From Streptomyces sp. CA-210063 (GTDB lineage Bacteria; Actinomycetota; Actinomycetes; Streptomycetales; Streptomycetaceae): a stretch of 64,000 nucleotides of DNA. The DNA lies in the NCBI RefSeq assembly GCF_024612015.1, contig NZ_CP102512.1:10292001-10356000 (forward strand). Reading direction: 5' to 3'. Under the pieces are notes generated by a model that was not told the origin of the DNA, searched no databases, and saw only the letters and a program-made list of their open reading frames with translations. Of the stretch, positions 42,586 through 50,780 are shown piece after piece. The stretch's first letter is position 1, and every line of letters begins with the position of its first letter. Both the position numbers and the translations under genes were made by a program.

Positions 42586-42695
42586 CTTCTGATGGATCTC
42601 CGTGGAGGGTCATGCGGCGGAGCCACCTGGCCCTCCACGCCGCACGCCGAGCGCGGGTGCCGGGCGTCGCGACGCCGCGGAGATCGGATCAGAAG
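42586..42695. repeat. 110-bp inverted-repeat element next to the IS relic
   Basis: The 17-base left arm CTTCTGATGGATCTCCG (42586-42602) pairs with CGGAGATCGGATCAGAAG (42678-42695), with one unpaired base. The interior has a second potential stem (TGGAGGG with CCCTCCA). It could be a small folded RNA, a terminator for the NsdA-like gene or another mobile relic. Confidence 0.5.
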
Positions 42696-42740
42696 GGCCC
42701 TGGGGGCGCCCGCCGTCGCGTCCACGGCGGCGGGCCGACG

Positions 42741-44153
42741 TCAGGCGGCCGCCCCCAGCACCACCCGCGACCGGCGTTCGAAGTCCTGCACGAGGGGCTC
42801 GTGGCGGCGGGACGCCAGTCTCCCCCGGAAGTCGCGGAGGGCCTGGATCGACCGTTCGCTGTGGACGCCGCTGAGCGCCTCCAGCGCGTCGGTGGCCGTG
42901 GCGATCGCCTCGTCCAGGCGGTTCTGTTGCAGATGGGCTGTGGCGAGGACGGACCGGCTGATGGCCTGGCGTCGGCGGCGTTCGGCGTTGGCGCGCACCG
43001 ACTCGCCCGCGGTGTGCTCGGCCTGCGCGGCGAGGCCCAGATCGCGGAAGCAGACGGCGGACTCCGCCTGGAGGTAGTGGTGGTCGAGGAACCGCACCCA
43101 GGGCGACTCCTGGGCGGCGCCCCGGCTCACGTCGAGCTGCTTCTCGGCCGCCCGCAGCGCCTCGGCGGTCTCACGGGGCCGGCCCAGTGCCGCGTGGCCG
43201 CGCGCGGACATGGCGTGCAGCCGCATCAGGCCGAGGGGGCTGCCCGCGTCCTTGGCGGTGGCGACCCCGGCGCGGGCCAGGGCCACGCCCTCGTCGGGGC
43301 GGCCGAGGCTGGTCGCGAGATGGGAGAGCCCGGCGAGGATCTGCCCGCCCAGCACATGGTCGCGGCCCTCCGCGCAGAGCCTGAGCCCCTGCGTCATGTA
43401 CCGCTGGGCGAGGCCGTACTCCCCGGCGTCGTACGAACTCCAGCCCGCCATGGCGGCGAGCCGGGCGGCGGCGGCGAACAGCTCGCGCCGGTGGTGCGGT
43501 GGCGTGCCGCGCTGCTGGAGCAGGGGGATGACCTCGGTGGTGAGGTACTGCACGATGCTCGTGCGGATACCGCCGCCCCCGTAGTGGTTGTCCATCTCGT
43601 CGAACATGCGGAGCATCGCGTGGACCTGCTCCACCGGCCCGCCGGCCGACACCGGCGCGAGCCCGGGGGTGTCACGGCTCTCCACCAGCCAGAGCAGCCA
43701 GGCCCGCTGAGGGTTGGCCAGCGCGCCCGGCACGAACGGCACCGAACCGAGCAGACTGCGCCGGGAGATGTCGGTGGAGCCCAGCTCGGCCAACGTGTGG
43801 AGGGTCTCCGCCACGTTCTCGACGTACATCAACGCCCGTCCCGTCACCGGTCGTCCGCGATCGAGCGGGAAACCGAGGTCGGCCGGAGTGAGCGCGCGGC
43901 CCAGCCGTTCGCCGAGGACGGCGGCGATCAACTCCGGTGTGTTTCCCCGTGGTTGCTGGCCCTGGAGCCAGCGGGTGACGGAGGCCTTGTCGTAGTTGGT
44001 CTCCGCGCCCTGGCAGCGGCCCAGGTCATTGACCCGGAGGGCGAGCGAGGCGTACGAGCAGCCGGCCTCCTTCAGGGCTGCCGCCAGCGGCTTGTTGGGC
44101 CCGCCGGTCCCCTTGACCGGGTTCCTTGGTAATCCGTTCGTCACGGCGGCCAT
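42741..44153 (-). CDS. NsdA-like regulatory protein (HTH plus TPR-type repeats)
   Basis: A 470-residue protein. The N-terminus (LAAALKEAGCSYASLALRVN, then YDKASVTRWLQGQQPRGNTP) resembles the HTH-like start of NsdA and related Streptomyces regulators. The remaining ~330 residues form helical TPR-like repeats (AAARLAAMAGWSSYDAGEYG, LARAGVATAKDAGSPLGLMR, LATAHLQQNRLDEAIATATD). NsdA is known as a negative regulator of sporulation and antibiotic production in S. coelicolor; this is a homologue of that architecture, not necessarily NsdA itself. The start ATG at 44153 has only a weak ribosome site. It is divergent from the XRE regulator. Confidence 0.72.
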   Translation of the reverse strand: MAAVTNGLPRNPVKGTGGPNKPLAAALKEAGCSYASLALRVNDLGRCQGAETNYDKASVTRWLQGQQPRGNTPELIAAVLGERLGRALTPADLGFPLDRGRPVTGRALMYVENVAETLHTLAELGSTDISRRSLLGSVPFVPGALANPQRAWLLWLVESRDTPGLAPVSAGGPVEQVHAMLRMFDEMDNHYGGGGIRTSIVQYLTTEVIPLLQQRGTPPHHRRELFAAAARLAAMAGWSSYDAGEYGLAQRYMTQGLRLCAEGRDHVLGGQILAGLSHLATSLGRPDEGVALARAGVATAKDAGSPLGLMRLHAMSARGHAALGRPRETAEALRAAEKQLDVSRGAAQESPWVRFLDHHYLQAESAVCFRDLGLAAQAEHTAGESVRANAERRRRQAISRSVLATAHLQQNRLDEAIATATDALEALSGVHSERSIQALRDFRGRLASRRHEPLVQDFERRSRVVLGAAA

Positions 44154-44307
44154 CCAGGTGTCGCATCGTGTCGGCGTGAAGCTTGACCCGTGCCCGCCGT
44201 GGCGCCAACTCCTGGGCGGGCCGGAGGAGTTCGAGGGACGCTGCCCGCTGTGTGCGGCAGGTCACTCGGTCACTATGGTGGCCGAACAACTCAGCCCGCA
44301 ACCGGCG

Positions 44308-44324
44308 TTCTGATAATTTCAGAA
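44308..44324 (+). promoter_or_regulatory. AT-rich dyad TTCTGA-TAATT-TCAGAA
   Basis: A perfect 6-bp dyad lies 80-95 bp before the XRE regulator. Its central 14 bases are identical to the site at 19519-19532, and both read toward the downstream gene. It may be an operator for an unidentified regulator. The rest of the 250-bp gap shows nothing else clear. Confidence 0.55.
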
Positions 44325-44402
44325 TGAACGGCAAGGACCTGTCCGTGTCAACGGATCGCGTGGCACACTGCACGCTGTGAATCCCGCCCCGGGAGGTTGC
44401 AC

Positions 44403-45278
44403 GTGAGTGAGACCCGCGTCGGAGGGACCGCTCCCGCGGCGCCCACAGTCCTGCGCATGGTTCTCGGTAAACGGCTCCGGCAGCTGCGGGAGCAGGCCGG
44501 AGTCTCCTTCGACGACGCCGCCCGCGCCATCGAGGTCACCGCCCTGACGGTCCGCCGCATGGAAAAGGCCGAGGTCGGTCTCCGTATCCCCTACGTGAAG
44601 GAGCTGCTGCGCACCTACGGGGTCTCCGGCACCGAGATCGAGGACTTCCTCAACCTGGCCCGCGAGGCCAACCAGCCCGGCTGGTGGCACAAGTTCCGCG
44701 ATGTGCTGCCGGAGTGGTTCAGCGCGTACGTGAGCCTGGAGAGCGAAGCCGCCGTCATCCGTCTCTACGAACCCCAGTACGTACCCGGCCTGTTGCAGAC
44801 CCACGACTACGCCGCCGCGCTCATCCGCGTCGGCTTCCCCAACGCGAGCCCCGAGGAAGTCGAGCGGCACGTCGCGCTGCGCCTCAGACGCCAGGACCTG
44901 CTGGTCAAACCCGAGGCCCCGGCCGTCTGGGCCATCCTCGACGAGACCGTGCTGCGCCGGCCGGTGGGCGGCCCCGAGGTGATGCGGGCCCAGATCGACC
45001 GGCTCGCCGAGGCGACGGAGCGGCCCAAGGTCAGGCTCCAGATCATGCGGTTCGCGGCCGGACCCCACCCCGGGGCGTACGGCCCCTTCCACTACTTCCG
45101 TTTCGGCTTCTCCGAACTCCCCGACATCGTCTACACCGAGGGCCTCGCGGGCGCCCAGTACGTCGACCAGCCCGCGGACGTCGTGACCTACCTGGAGGTC
45201 ATGGACCGGATGTCCGTGCAGGCGGAACCGGTGGCCCGGACCAGGGACATCCTGGCGGCACTACGCAAGGAGTTGTGA
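44403..45278 (+). CDS. XRE-family regulator with DUF5753 domain
   Basis: A 291-residue regulator. The N-terminal HTH (LGKRLRQLREQAGVSFDDAA, then EVTALTVRRMEKAEVG) is followed by the DUF5753 domain: FSAYVSLESEAAVIRLYEPQ, YVPGLLQTHDYAAALIR and WAILDETVLRRPVGG. In Streptomyces such proteins (WhiJ/AbaA-locus type) act with an adjacent DUF397 protein on development and secondary metabolism. GGGAGG nine bases upstream gives the GTG at 44403. A DUF397 gene follows after 3 bp. Confidence 0.9.
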   Translation: MSETRVGGTAPAAPTVLRMVLGKRLRQLREQAGVSFDDAARAIEVTALTVRRMEKAEVGLRIPYVKELLRTYGVSGTEIEDFLNLAREANQPGWWHKFRDVLPEWFSAYVSLESEAAVIRLYEPQYVPGLLQTHDYAAALIRVGFPNASPEEVERHVALRLRRQDLLVKPEAPAVWAILDETVLRRPVGGPEVMRAQIDRLAEATERPKVRLQIMRFAAGPHPGAYGPFHYFRFGFSELPDIVYTEGLAGAQYVDQPADVVTYLEVMDRMSVQAEPVARTRDILAALRKEL

Positions 45279-45281
45279 CAC

Positions 45282-45533
45282 ATGGCAAGGACACCCAACG
45301 GCCCCGTCCACAGCGGCATGCCCGCACCCGAACTCGGCGCCGAGGGCTGGCGCAAGCCCTGGAGCGGCACCAACGGCGGTTCCTGCGTCGAGGCCAAGCG
45401 CCTGCCCGACGGCAGCGTCGCCTTCCGCCAGTCCACCGACCCGGACGGCCCCGCCCTGGTCTACTCGCGGGAGGAGATGGTGGCGTTCCTGGAGGGCGCC
45501 AAGGCCGGCGAGGCCGACTTCCTCATCGCCTGA
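45282..45533 (+). CDS. DUF397-domain small protein
   Basis: An 83-residue protein with the DUF397 phrases WRKPWSGTNGGSCVEAKRLP, VAFRQSTDPDGPALVYSREE and MVAFLEGAKAGEADFL. DUF397 proteins pair with DUF5753-XRE regulators and are thought to modulate them by direct contact. It starts 3 bp after the XRE stop and is certainly co-transcribed. Confidence 0.92.
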   Translation: MARTPNGPVHSGMPAPELGAEGWRKPWSGTNGGSCVEAKRLPDGSVAFRQSTDPDGPALVYSREEMVAFLEGAKAGEADFLIA

Positions 45534-45552
45534 CGGCCGCCCGCCGGCTTCC

Positions 45553-45645
45553 GGATCGTCCGGCGACCGTTCGGCCGCTCGGGATCGTCCGAAGACGGTT
45601 CGGCTGCTCGGGATCGTCCGAAGTCCGTCCGTCCGTCCGTCTGTC
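45553..45645. repeat. 29-bp imperfect tandem repeat plus TCCG microsatellite
   Basis: About two and a half copies of a 29-bp unit beginning GGGATCGTCCGAAGACGGTT run from 45553 to 45623. Four to five TCCG tetranucleotides follow up to 45645. They fill the first part of the 360-bp gap after the DUF397 gene; no gene is visible there until the small ORF at 45806. Confidence 0.8.
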
Positions 45646-45805
45646 CGGCCGGTCGGCCGCTCCGCTTCGCCCGACGGCCGTGAGGCCACCGCGCGGATCA
45701 CTACGCCCGCACAACCGGACAACCCGCAGACGCACTCCCGTCGTCTCCCGGCCGCGCACAGACTGGGGAGCCGACACCCGCCGCGCACCACCCGAAGGGA
45801 GCGGC

Positions 45806-45898
45806 ATGCGTACGCCGCCTCGTGTCCCGGGTCGAGTCATGCCGCCCGCCGGACACGCCGGCCGCCCCGGCCGGGCCGCTCCCGAGGGGCGGGAATGA
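45806..45898 (+). CDS. 30-residue leader-like ORF overlapping the next gene
   Basis: ATG at 45806 follows GAAGGGAGCGGC. It encodes an Arg/Pro/Gly-rich peptide starting MRTPPRVPGRVMPPAGHAG. Its TGA overlaps the next start as ATGA, so ribosomes finishing it could begin the following gene, which lacks its own ribosome site. No homology is recognised. It may be a true small protein, a coupling leader, or the first part of a longer protein with a misread frame. Confidence 0.5.
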   Translation: MRTPPRVPGRVMPPAGHAGRPGRAAPEGRE

Positions 45899-46410
45899 TC
45901 CTGCCGCCCACGCTCACCCAGTACCGGACCCTGATCGTCGAGGGACACGAAGGGCTCGGCAGGGCCCACCTGATGGCCGAGCTGGCCCATCTCGGCTTCG
46001 AGGTCCGGCACATGCCGCCCTTCCTCCACCACCTGGACCCGGCCCTGCCGTACCGCGAACTCCTCGCCGGACCCGGCCGGCTGGCCGTCGACGGCCGGCT
46101 CGTCGCGGAACTCGTCTACGGGCCGCTGCGCCGGGGCCGCTCACGGGTGACCTGGATCCAGGCCCTGGACCTCGCCGAAACCGTGGCCGAACGCGACGGA
46201 GCCATGCTCCACCTGACCACGACGTCGGGTCATGCGCGCGGCGCCGAGGTCGTGGAGGCCGCCACCGCCTACGCACGAGCGTTCCGCACGCTCGCCCAGC
46301 ACGTGCCCGTGGTGACCCTCGATGTCGGGGAGCCGGGCCGCCCCATCCGTGCCCCCGCTTCGCGGCCGTCCCAACTGTGGCCAAACCCAGGGCAGTTGAC
46401 GGTAGGTTAG
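45895..46410 (+). CDS. Hypothetical P-loop-like protein
   Basis: A 171-residue protein starting MILPPTLTQYRTLIVEGHEG. The stretch IVEGHEGLGRAHLMAELAHL resembles a thymidylate-kinase-type Walker A position but lacks the usual Gly-Lys-Ser/Thr, so nucleotide binding is doubtful. Later, a DLAETVAERDGAMLHLTTTS strand and a helix-strand pattern fit a P-loop-like fold. No family name assigned. It is probably in the same transcript as the leader ORF and perhaps the methyltransferase 35 bp downstream. Confidence 0.6.
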   Translation: MILPPTLTQYRTLIVEGHEGLGRAHLMAELAHLGFEVRHMPPFLHHLDPALPYRELLAGPGRLAVDGRLVAELVYGPLRRGRSRVTWIQALDLAETVAERDGAMLHLTTTSGHARGAEVVEAATAYARAFRTLAQHVPVVTLDVGEPGRPIRAPASRPSQLWPNPGQLTVG

Positions 46411-46444
46411 CGACGACCACGCGATGTGAGGCAGGAGAGTTCCC

Positions 46445-47254
46445 ATGGCAGACGGCCACCCCACTCCCGATCAGGAAGCCCTGTCGAAGATCGACACCAC
46501 GGTGCCGCACTCGGCCCGCATCTGGAACTACTGGATGGGCGGCAAGGACAACTACGAGGTCGACCGCGTAGCGGGGGACGCCTATCGCGAGATCGCCCCC
46601 AACATCGAGACGATGGCCCGCGCCTCCCGCGTCTATCTCATCCGCACGGTCACCTTCGTGGCCCGCGAGCGCGGCATCCGCCAGTTCCTGGACATCGGCA
46701 CCGGCCTTCCGACGTACGACAACACCCACCAGGTCGCCCAGAAGGCCGCCCCCGAGTCCCGCATCGTCTACGTCGACAACGACCCCCTGGTACTGCGGCA
46801 CGCGCAGGCCCTGCTCACCAGCACCCCCGAAGGGGTCACCGACTACGTCGACGCGGACCTGCACGACCCGGACACCATCCTCGAAGCCGCCGGGAAGATC
46901 CTCGACTTCAGCAAGCCGGTGGCCCTGATGCTGATGGGCATCCTCGGCCACATCCAGGACTACGAGGAGGCCAAGGAGATCGTCCGCCGACTCCAGGCCG
47001 CCCTGCCGTCGGGCAGCTACTTCGTCCACTACGACAGCACGGACACCGACGCCGAACTCAAGCGGGCCCAGGACGGCTACGACGACACCGGCGCCGTCCC
47101 GTACGTCCTGCGCAGCCCCCGCCAGCTGCACGCGTACTACGAGGGCCTGGAACTCCTGGAGCCCGGCATCGTGTCCTGCCCGCTGTGGCGCCCGGAGCCG
47201 GGGACGAACCCCGAGCCGACGGACGTGTACGGGGGAGTGGCCTACAAGGCCTAG
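46445..47254 (+). CDS. SAM-dependent methyltransferase, DUF574/Methyltransf_19 type
   Basis: A 269-residue protein: the diagnostic opening PHSARIWNYWMGGKDNYEVD, motif I IRQFLDIGTGLPTYDNTHQV, acidic strand RIVYVDNDPLVLRHAQALL and VALMLMGILGHIQDYEEA. The family is abundant in Streptomyces, often beside XRE/DUF397 genes as here; targets are unknown. CAGGAGAG precedes the ATG. Its TAG stop is part of the CTAG that opens the adjacent MITE-like element. Confidence 0.9.
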   Translation: MADGHPTPDQEALSKIDTTVPHSARIWNYWMGGKDNYEVDRVAGDAYREIAPNIETMARASRVYLIRTVTFVARERGIRQFLDIGTGLPTYDNTHQVAQKAAPESRIVYVDNDPLVLRHAQALLTSTPEGVTDYVDADLHDPDTILEAAGKILDFSKPVALMLMGILGHIQDYEEAKEIVRRLQAALPSGSYFVHYDSTDTDAELKRAQDGYDDTGAVPYVLRSPRQLHAYYEGLELLEPGIVSCPLWRPEPGTNPEPTDVYGGVAYKA

Positions 47255-47461
47255 TGCCGCGTCAGCCAAGGTTCGCCCCGTCGCGACGCCCGGCACGCTC
47301 CCCCATTCTCGGCTTCGCTCGAACGGGAGGGGCCCCCACCGCCGCACCGGCCGAAAGCCCAAGTACGTCCGGTCCATCGACGAGGACTTCCGGCCGGCAC
47401 GCCGAGAGCACGCACCGGACGCCGCTCCTTGACGGGCAAACCTTGGCTGACGCGGCACTAG
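47251..47461. mobile_element. MITE-like element with 22-bp perfect terminal inverted repeats
   Basis: The left end CTAGTGCCGCGTCAGCCAAG and its exact inverted copy at 47435-47461 bracket ~210 bp without a coding frame. The arms stay complementary, with one gap, for about 31 bp. CTAG occurs at both borders, fitting IS5/IS427-type insertion at CTAG. The first bases resemble the end of the IS relic at 37662 (CTAGGCCGCGT). The interior has an inverted segment, CTCCCCCATTCTCGG. Confidence 0.82.
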
Positions 47462-47549
47462 CAACACCGGCCCGGCACGGGTGACTTGGCAACGCGGGAG
47501 CGCGCGGTGACGGCCGTGTACTCCCGGGCACTTCGGGTAGGCCCCCCGC

Positions 47550-47963
47550 ATGACCGGCCCCGCGGATCTCGCCCGGCAGGTTCTCGACGTCGTGGAGAAC
47601 CTGGTGCCGCTCTGGTTCTCGGCCCTCGAGGACGTCACCCCGCGACTGTCCCCGAGACAGGTCCTGGCACTGAGAGCGGTGCGCCACCGGCCGGAGCTGA
47701 ACCTCACCACCCTGGCCGAGCAGCTCGAGGTCGGCCTGCCCACGGCCAGCCGGCTCTGCGACCGGCTCGAAGCGGCCGGTCTGCTCCAGCGGTGCGTCAG
47801 GCTCGACGACCGGCGTGAGGTGGGTCTGGTGGTGACCGCGCGCGGGCGCGGGTTCCTCGCGGACGTCACCGAGCGCCTGTCGGTGCGTCTGGCCGATGCG
47901 TTGGGGGCGCTGCCGCCGGCGGAGCGCGCGCGAGTCGAGCAGGCGCTACGGGCCCTCGGGTGA
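47550..47963 (+). CDS. MarR-family transcriptional regulator
   Basis: A 137-residue winged-helix protein: RLSPRQVLALRAVRHRPELN, LTTLAEQLEVGLPTASRLCD, RLEAAGLLQRCVRLDDRREV. It is clearly related to the MarR-like protein at 52713-53186 on the other side of the stressosome operon (both share PTASRLCDRLEA-type recognition helices). Its stop is 4 bp from the end of the convergent PP2C gene. The ligand is unknown. Confidence 0.85.
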   Translation: MTGPADLARQVLDVVENLVPLWFSALEDVTPRLSPRQVLALRAVRHRPELNLTTLAEQLEVGLPTASRLCDRLEAAGLLQRCVRLDDRREVGLVVTARGRGFLADVTERLSVRLADALGALPPAERARVEQALRALG

Positions 47964-47967
47964 CCTG

Positions 47968-49713
47968 TCAGGGGAGCCGGACCGTGCGGTCGCCCGCGTC
48001 GCTGTGCACATGGCACAGCAGCAGGCAGACGTCGTCCTCGTGCTCGTCGTCCAGCAGGGGGTGCAGGAGCAGGTCGGCCGATGCTTCGAGGTCGTCGTCG
48101 AACGTGGTGGGCCGGAGCGTCCCGAGGGCCGTGGCCAGCCGCTCGATGCCGGGGTCGATGCCCTGGGCGCGGCGTTCCACCAGTCCGTCCGTGTAGAGCG
48201 CCAGGGTCGAGCCGGGCGGCAGCGGGACGGTGTGGTCTGCGATCTCCTGGTGCAGCGGGATGCCGAGCATCGCGCCGGGCTTGGCGTCCAGGACGCGTAC
48301 CTGCCCGTCGGGCGAGCGCAGCACCGGCGGCGGATGTCCCGCGGCGGCCCAGGTGAGGGTGGGTTCGTGCGGATGGAACCGGGCGATGACGGCGGTGGCG
48401 TACAGGTCGGGCTGCAGATGGTGCAGGAACAGATGCAGATGGGTGAGGAGCTGGCCGGGGCTCTTGCCGTCGACCGCGTAGGCGCGCAGCGCGGTCCGCA
48501 GCTGGCTCATCATCACCGCGGCGTGCAGACCGTGGCCGGTGACGTCGCCGATGACGGTGATCAGGCTGCCGTCGGGCTGGCGGAAGGCGTCGTACCAGTC
48601 GCCGCCGATGTTCAGGCCCCGGGTGGCCGGCAGATAGCGCGCGGCGAGCCGCAGGCCAGGGGTGGTGGGCAGCTCGGTGAGCAGGGCGCGTTGCAGGGTC
48701 TCGGCGATGTCGCGGTTGTGCTCGAAGCGCCGGGCGTTCTCCAGGGCCACGCCGGCCCGCCGGGCGAGCTCGATCAGCATGAAGGCGTCGTCGGCGTCCC
48801 AGTGCTCGTCGTCGGGCGGTGACAGCGTCAGTACGCCCAAGGGGGCGCGGCGGGTCATCAGCGGCACGCAGAGCAGCGGCCGGGTGGGGTCGAGCGCGGA
48901 GGGCGGCTGGTCGTCGACGCCGGGCAGGCCGCCTGGGTGGTCGGCGGCGTACTGGGGGCGCCCCCGGCGGGCCGCGACGACGGCGGCGGCCGGGCGCGGG
49001 CCGCCCCGGCGCACATCGTCCTCCCCGTCGAACAGCCATACGTCGGCGGTGCGGGCGTACCGGGGCACCAGGAGAGTGGGCAGCAGCCGCACGACCGCGT
49101 CGGGGTTGAGGGACGCGGTCAGGGCGGCGCTGGCGTCGGCGAGGAAGGTGAGTCTGCCCCGGGCGTTCTCCGCCTCCTCGCGGGCCTTCTGCTCGGCGGC
49201 GAAGAGTTCGCGCTGCGCCCGCCCGGCCGCGTCCAGCTCGGCGTGCAGGGCGAGAACGCCCTGGTTGGTCTGGTGGAGTTCCTCGCGGTGGAACGCGACC
49301 AGCGCCTCCTGCTCTTCGAGCTTCTCCAGCAGCAGCGCGGCATCCTCGTCGGCCCCGAACAGGGCCTCCGCGAGCGTCGCCGGATCGCCCGCCACATGCT
49401 CGCTGTCCGGCAGCCGAGCCTCCCCCGAGCAGGCGACCGTCAGCCGCCAGGGCTGGCGGAACTCGCCCGGCCGCTGCGTCGCCGACGTCAACTCGACCAG
49501 GAACCGGGTGCCGCCGGGCCGCGCGGTGGTGGCCCGCGCGGTCAGCAGCCAGGTGCCTCCCTTGGTGAGGCACTGCCGCAGCTGCGCGGTGAGCACGGAG
49601 ACCAGCCGGACCCGGTCGGTGGGGGGCACCCCGTGCGCGGTGGCCAGCCGCGCGGTGGCGATACGGGCCCGAGCGGCGTCGGTGACGGAACTGATGTGCC
49701 AGGTACGGGTCAT
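47968..49713 (-). CDS. GAF-domain PP2C/SpoIIE-type phosphatase (RsbU-like)
   Basis: A 581-residue protein. The N-terminal ~100 residues look like a degenerate HATPase/RsbT-type region. A coiled coil (~140-195, LEKLEEQEALVAFHREEL) and a GAF domain (~200-345) follow, then the PP2C SpoIIE domain (~365-575) with metal-binding signatures GLNIGGDWYDAF, VIGDVTGHGLHAA and LYTDGLVERR, and closing EDDVCLLLCHV. It should dephosphorylate STAS antagonists and so free the sigma factor. It is the last gene of the rsb operon, overlapping the previous gene by ATGA. Confidence 0.88.
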   Translation of the reverse strand: MTRTWHISSVTDAARARIATARLATAHGVPPTDRVRLVSVLTAQLRQCLTKGGTWLLTARATTARPGGTRFLVELTSATQRPGEFRQPWRLTVACSGEARLPDSEHVAGDPATLAEALFGADEDAALLLEKLEEQEALVAFHREELHQTNQGVLALHAELDAAGRAQRELFAAEQKAREEAENARGRLTFLADASAALTASLNPDAVVRLLPTLLVPRYARTADVWLFDGEDDVRRGGPRPAAAVVAARRGRPQYAADHPGGLPGVDDQPPSALDPTRPLLCVPLMTRRAPLGVLTLSPPDDEHWDADDAFMLIELARRAGVALENARRFEHNRDIAETLQRALLTELPTTPGLRLAARYLPATRGLNIGGDWYDAFRQPDGSLITVIGDVTGHGLHAAVMMSQLRTALRAYAVDGKSPGQLLTHLHLFLHHLQPDLYATAVIARFHPHEPTLTWAAAGHPPPVLRSPDGQVRVLDAKPGAMLGIPLHQEIADHTVPLPPGSTLALYTDGLVERRAQGIDPGIERLATALGTLRPTTFDDDLEASADLLLHPLLDDEHEDDVCLLLCHVHSDAGDRTVRLP

Positions 49714-50780
49714 GGGAGGTGGTCCGGCGGGGAGGGGCTCAGCACCGCGACGGTGGTGTCGTCGCGGACCGGCCGGGCGGGGCTGCTCGCGTCGCGCACG
49801 ATCACGGCGGCGATCACAGCGGGGTCGAGGGTGGGGCTGTGGGCGGCGGGGCCCGGACTCCAGCGGCTCGGCAGGCCGTCGCTGTGCAGCACGAGAAGAC
49901 AGTCGTCCCCCCAGGCCACCTCGTGCTGCGGCAGGTGCGCCGCCCGGTGGGCGCCGACTATGCCGGGCCGTGACAGCAGCGGCTGCCAGTCGGCGCCGGT
50001 GCGCAGCCGCGCCCCGATGTTGCCGATGCCGGAGAACAGCAACCGCCCGGCGGACACGTCGAGTTGGGCCACGGCGACGGCCGCGCCCCGGGTGTCGCGC
50101 AGCGCGCCCTCCAGCCGCCGCAGCAACTGCGCGGGGGGCAGCTCGGGTGCCCGGCACAGCTGCTCCACGGCCGCCGAGGAAGCGCGTGCCGCCGCCAGAC
50201 CGTGGCCCAGCCCGTCGGCCAGCATCAGCGTGGTGAGGTCGCCCGTGCGGACCCACGCCCAGGCGTCGCCGGAGAACTCCGCGCCGGCGAAGGGGATGTT
50301 GACGCCCCCGGCCCGCACGGCCGGGGCGGGAAAGCGGTCGGGTGCGCGTCGGCGCCCCGGCCGGGCGCCGATCCGGGCGAGGGCGACGGTGCCCAGGCCG
50401 ACCGTGCTGTGCAGGTCGAAGTCGTCGGAGACGCGGCGGCAGGTGCCGAGGCCCGCGCCGAGCGAGGACGTGGTCGAGAAGCCGTCGCGCAGGGCGCTCG
50501 CGACATCGGGCATGCCCGGCCCGTGGTCGATCGCCACGATCTGCACCAGGGAGGCCGCACCGTCCGCCCGGTCCGGCGCGGGGCGGGCCATGACGTCCAG
50601 CAGTATCAGCCCGCCGCCGGCGTGCTTGAGCAGATTCGTGGCCAGCTCGGTGGCCACCAGCGCGGCACCGGCGGCGCGGCCCTCGTCGAGCCCCGCCCGC
50701 GCGGCCGCGGCCTCGGCGGCCACCCGGGCGTCCCGCACCCGGGTCGAGTCGTGCACCGGTACCTCCCAGACGCGCGGCAT
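49710..50780 (-). CDS. RsbT-like ATPase fused to PP2C/RsbX-type phosphatase
   Basis: A 356-residue two-domain protein. Residues ~1-130 form a GHKL kinase-like domain with N-box ALVATELATNLLKHAGGG, G1 IDHGPGMP and G2 LGAGLGTCRRVSDDF. Residues ~150-350 form a short SpoIIE/RsbX-type phosphatase: SGDAWAWVRTGDLTTLMLAD, GLGHGLAAARASS and LLVLHSDGLPSRW, ending RDDTTVAVLS. RsbX-like domains remove phosphate from RsbS/RsbR, so a kinase-phosphatase fusion would set both directions of stressosome signalling. It starts inside the rsbT stop (TGATG). Confidence 0.87.
   Translation of the reverse strand: MPRVWEVPVHDSTRVRDARVAAEAAAARAGLDEGRAAGAALVATELATNLLKHAGGGLILLDVMARPAPDRADGAASLVQIVAIDHGPGMPDVASALRDGFSTTSSLGAGLGTCRRVSDDFDLHSTVGLGTVALARIGARPGRRRAPDRFPAPAVRAGGVNIPFAGAEFSGDAWAWVRTGDLTTLMLADGLGHGLAAARASSAAVEQLCRAPELPPAQLLRRLEGALRDTRGAAVAVAQLDVSAGRLLFSGIGNIGARLRTGADWQPLLSRPGIVGAHRAAHLPQHEVAWGDDCLLVLHSDGLPSRWSPGPAAHSPTLDPAVIAAVIVRDASSPARPVRDDTTVAVLSPSPPDHLP

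Noticed and set aside
45914..49573. A 1219-codon open frame on the minus strand
   Set aside because: It lies antisense to the P-loop-like, methyltransferase and MarR genes and out of frame with the PP2C gene. Its translation is Arg/Pro/Gly-rich without any domain, as expected from high third-position GC.
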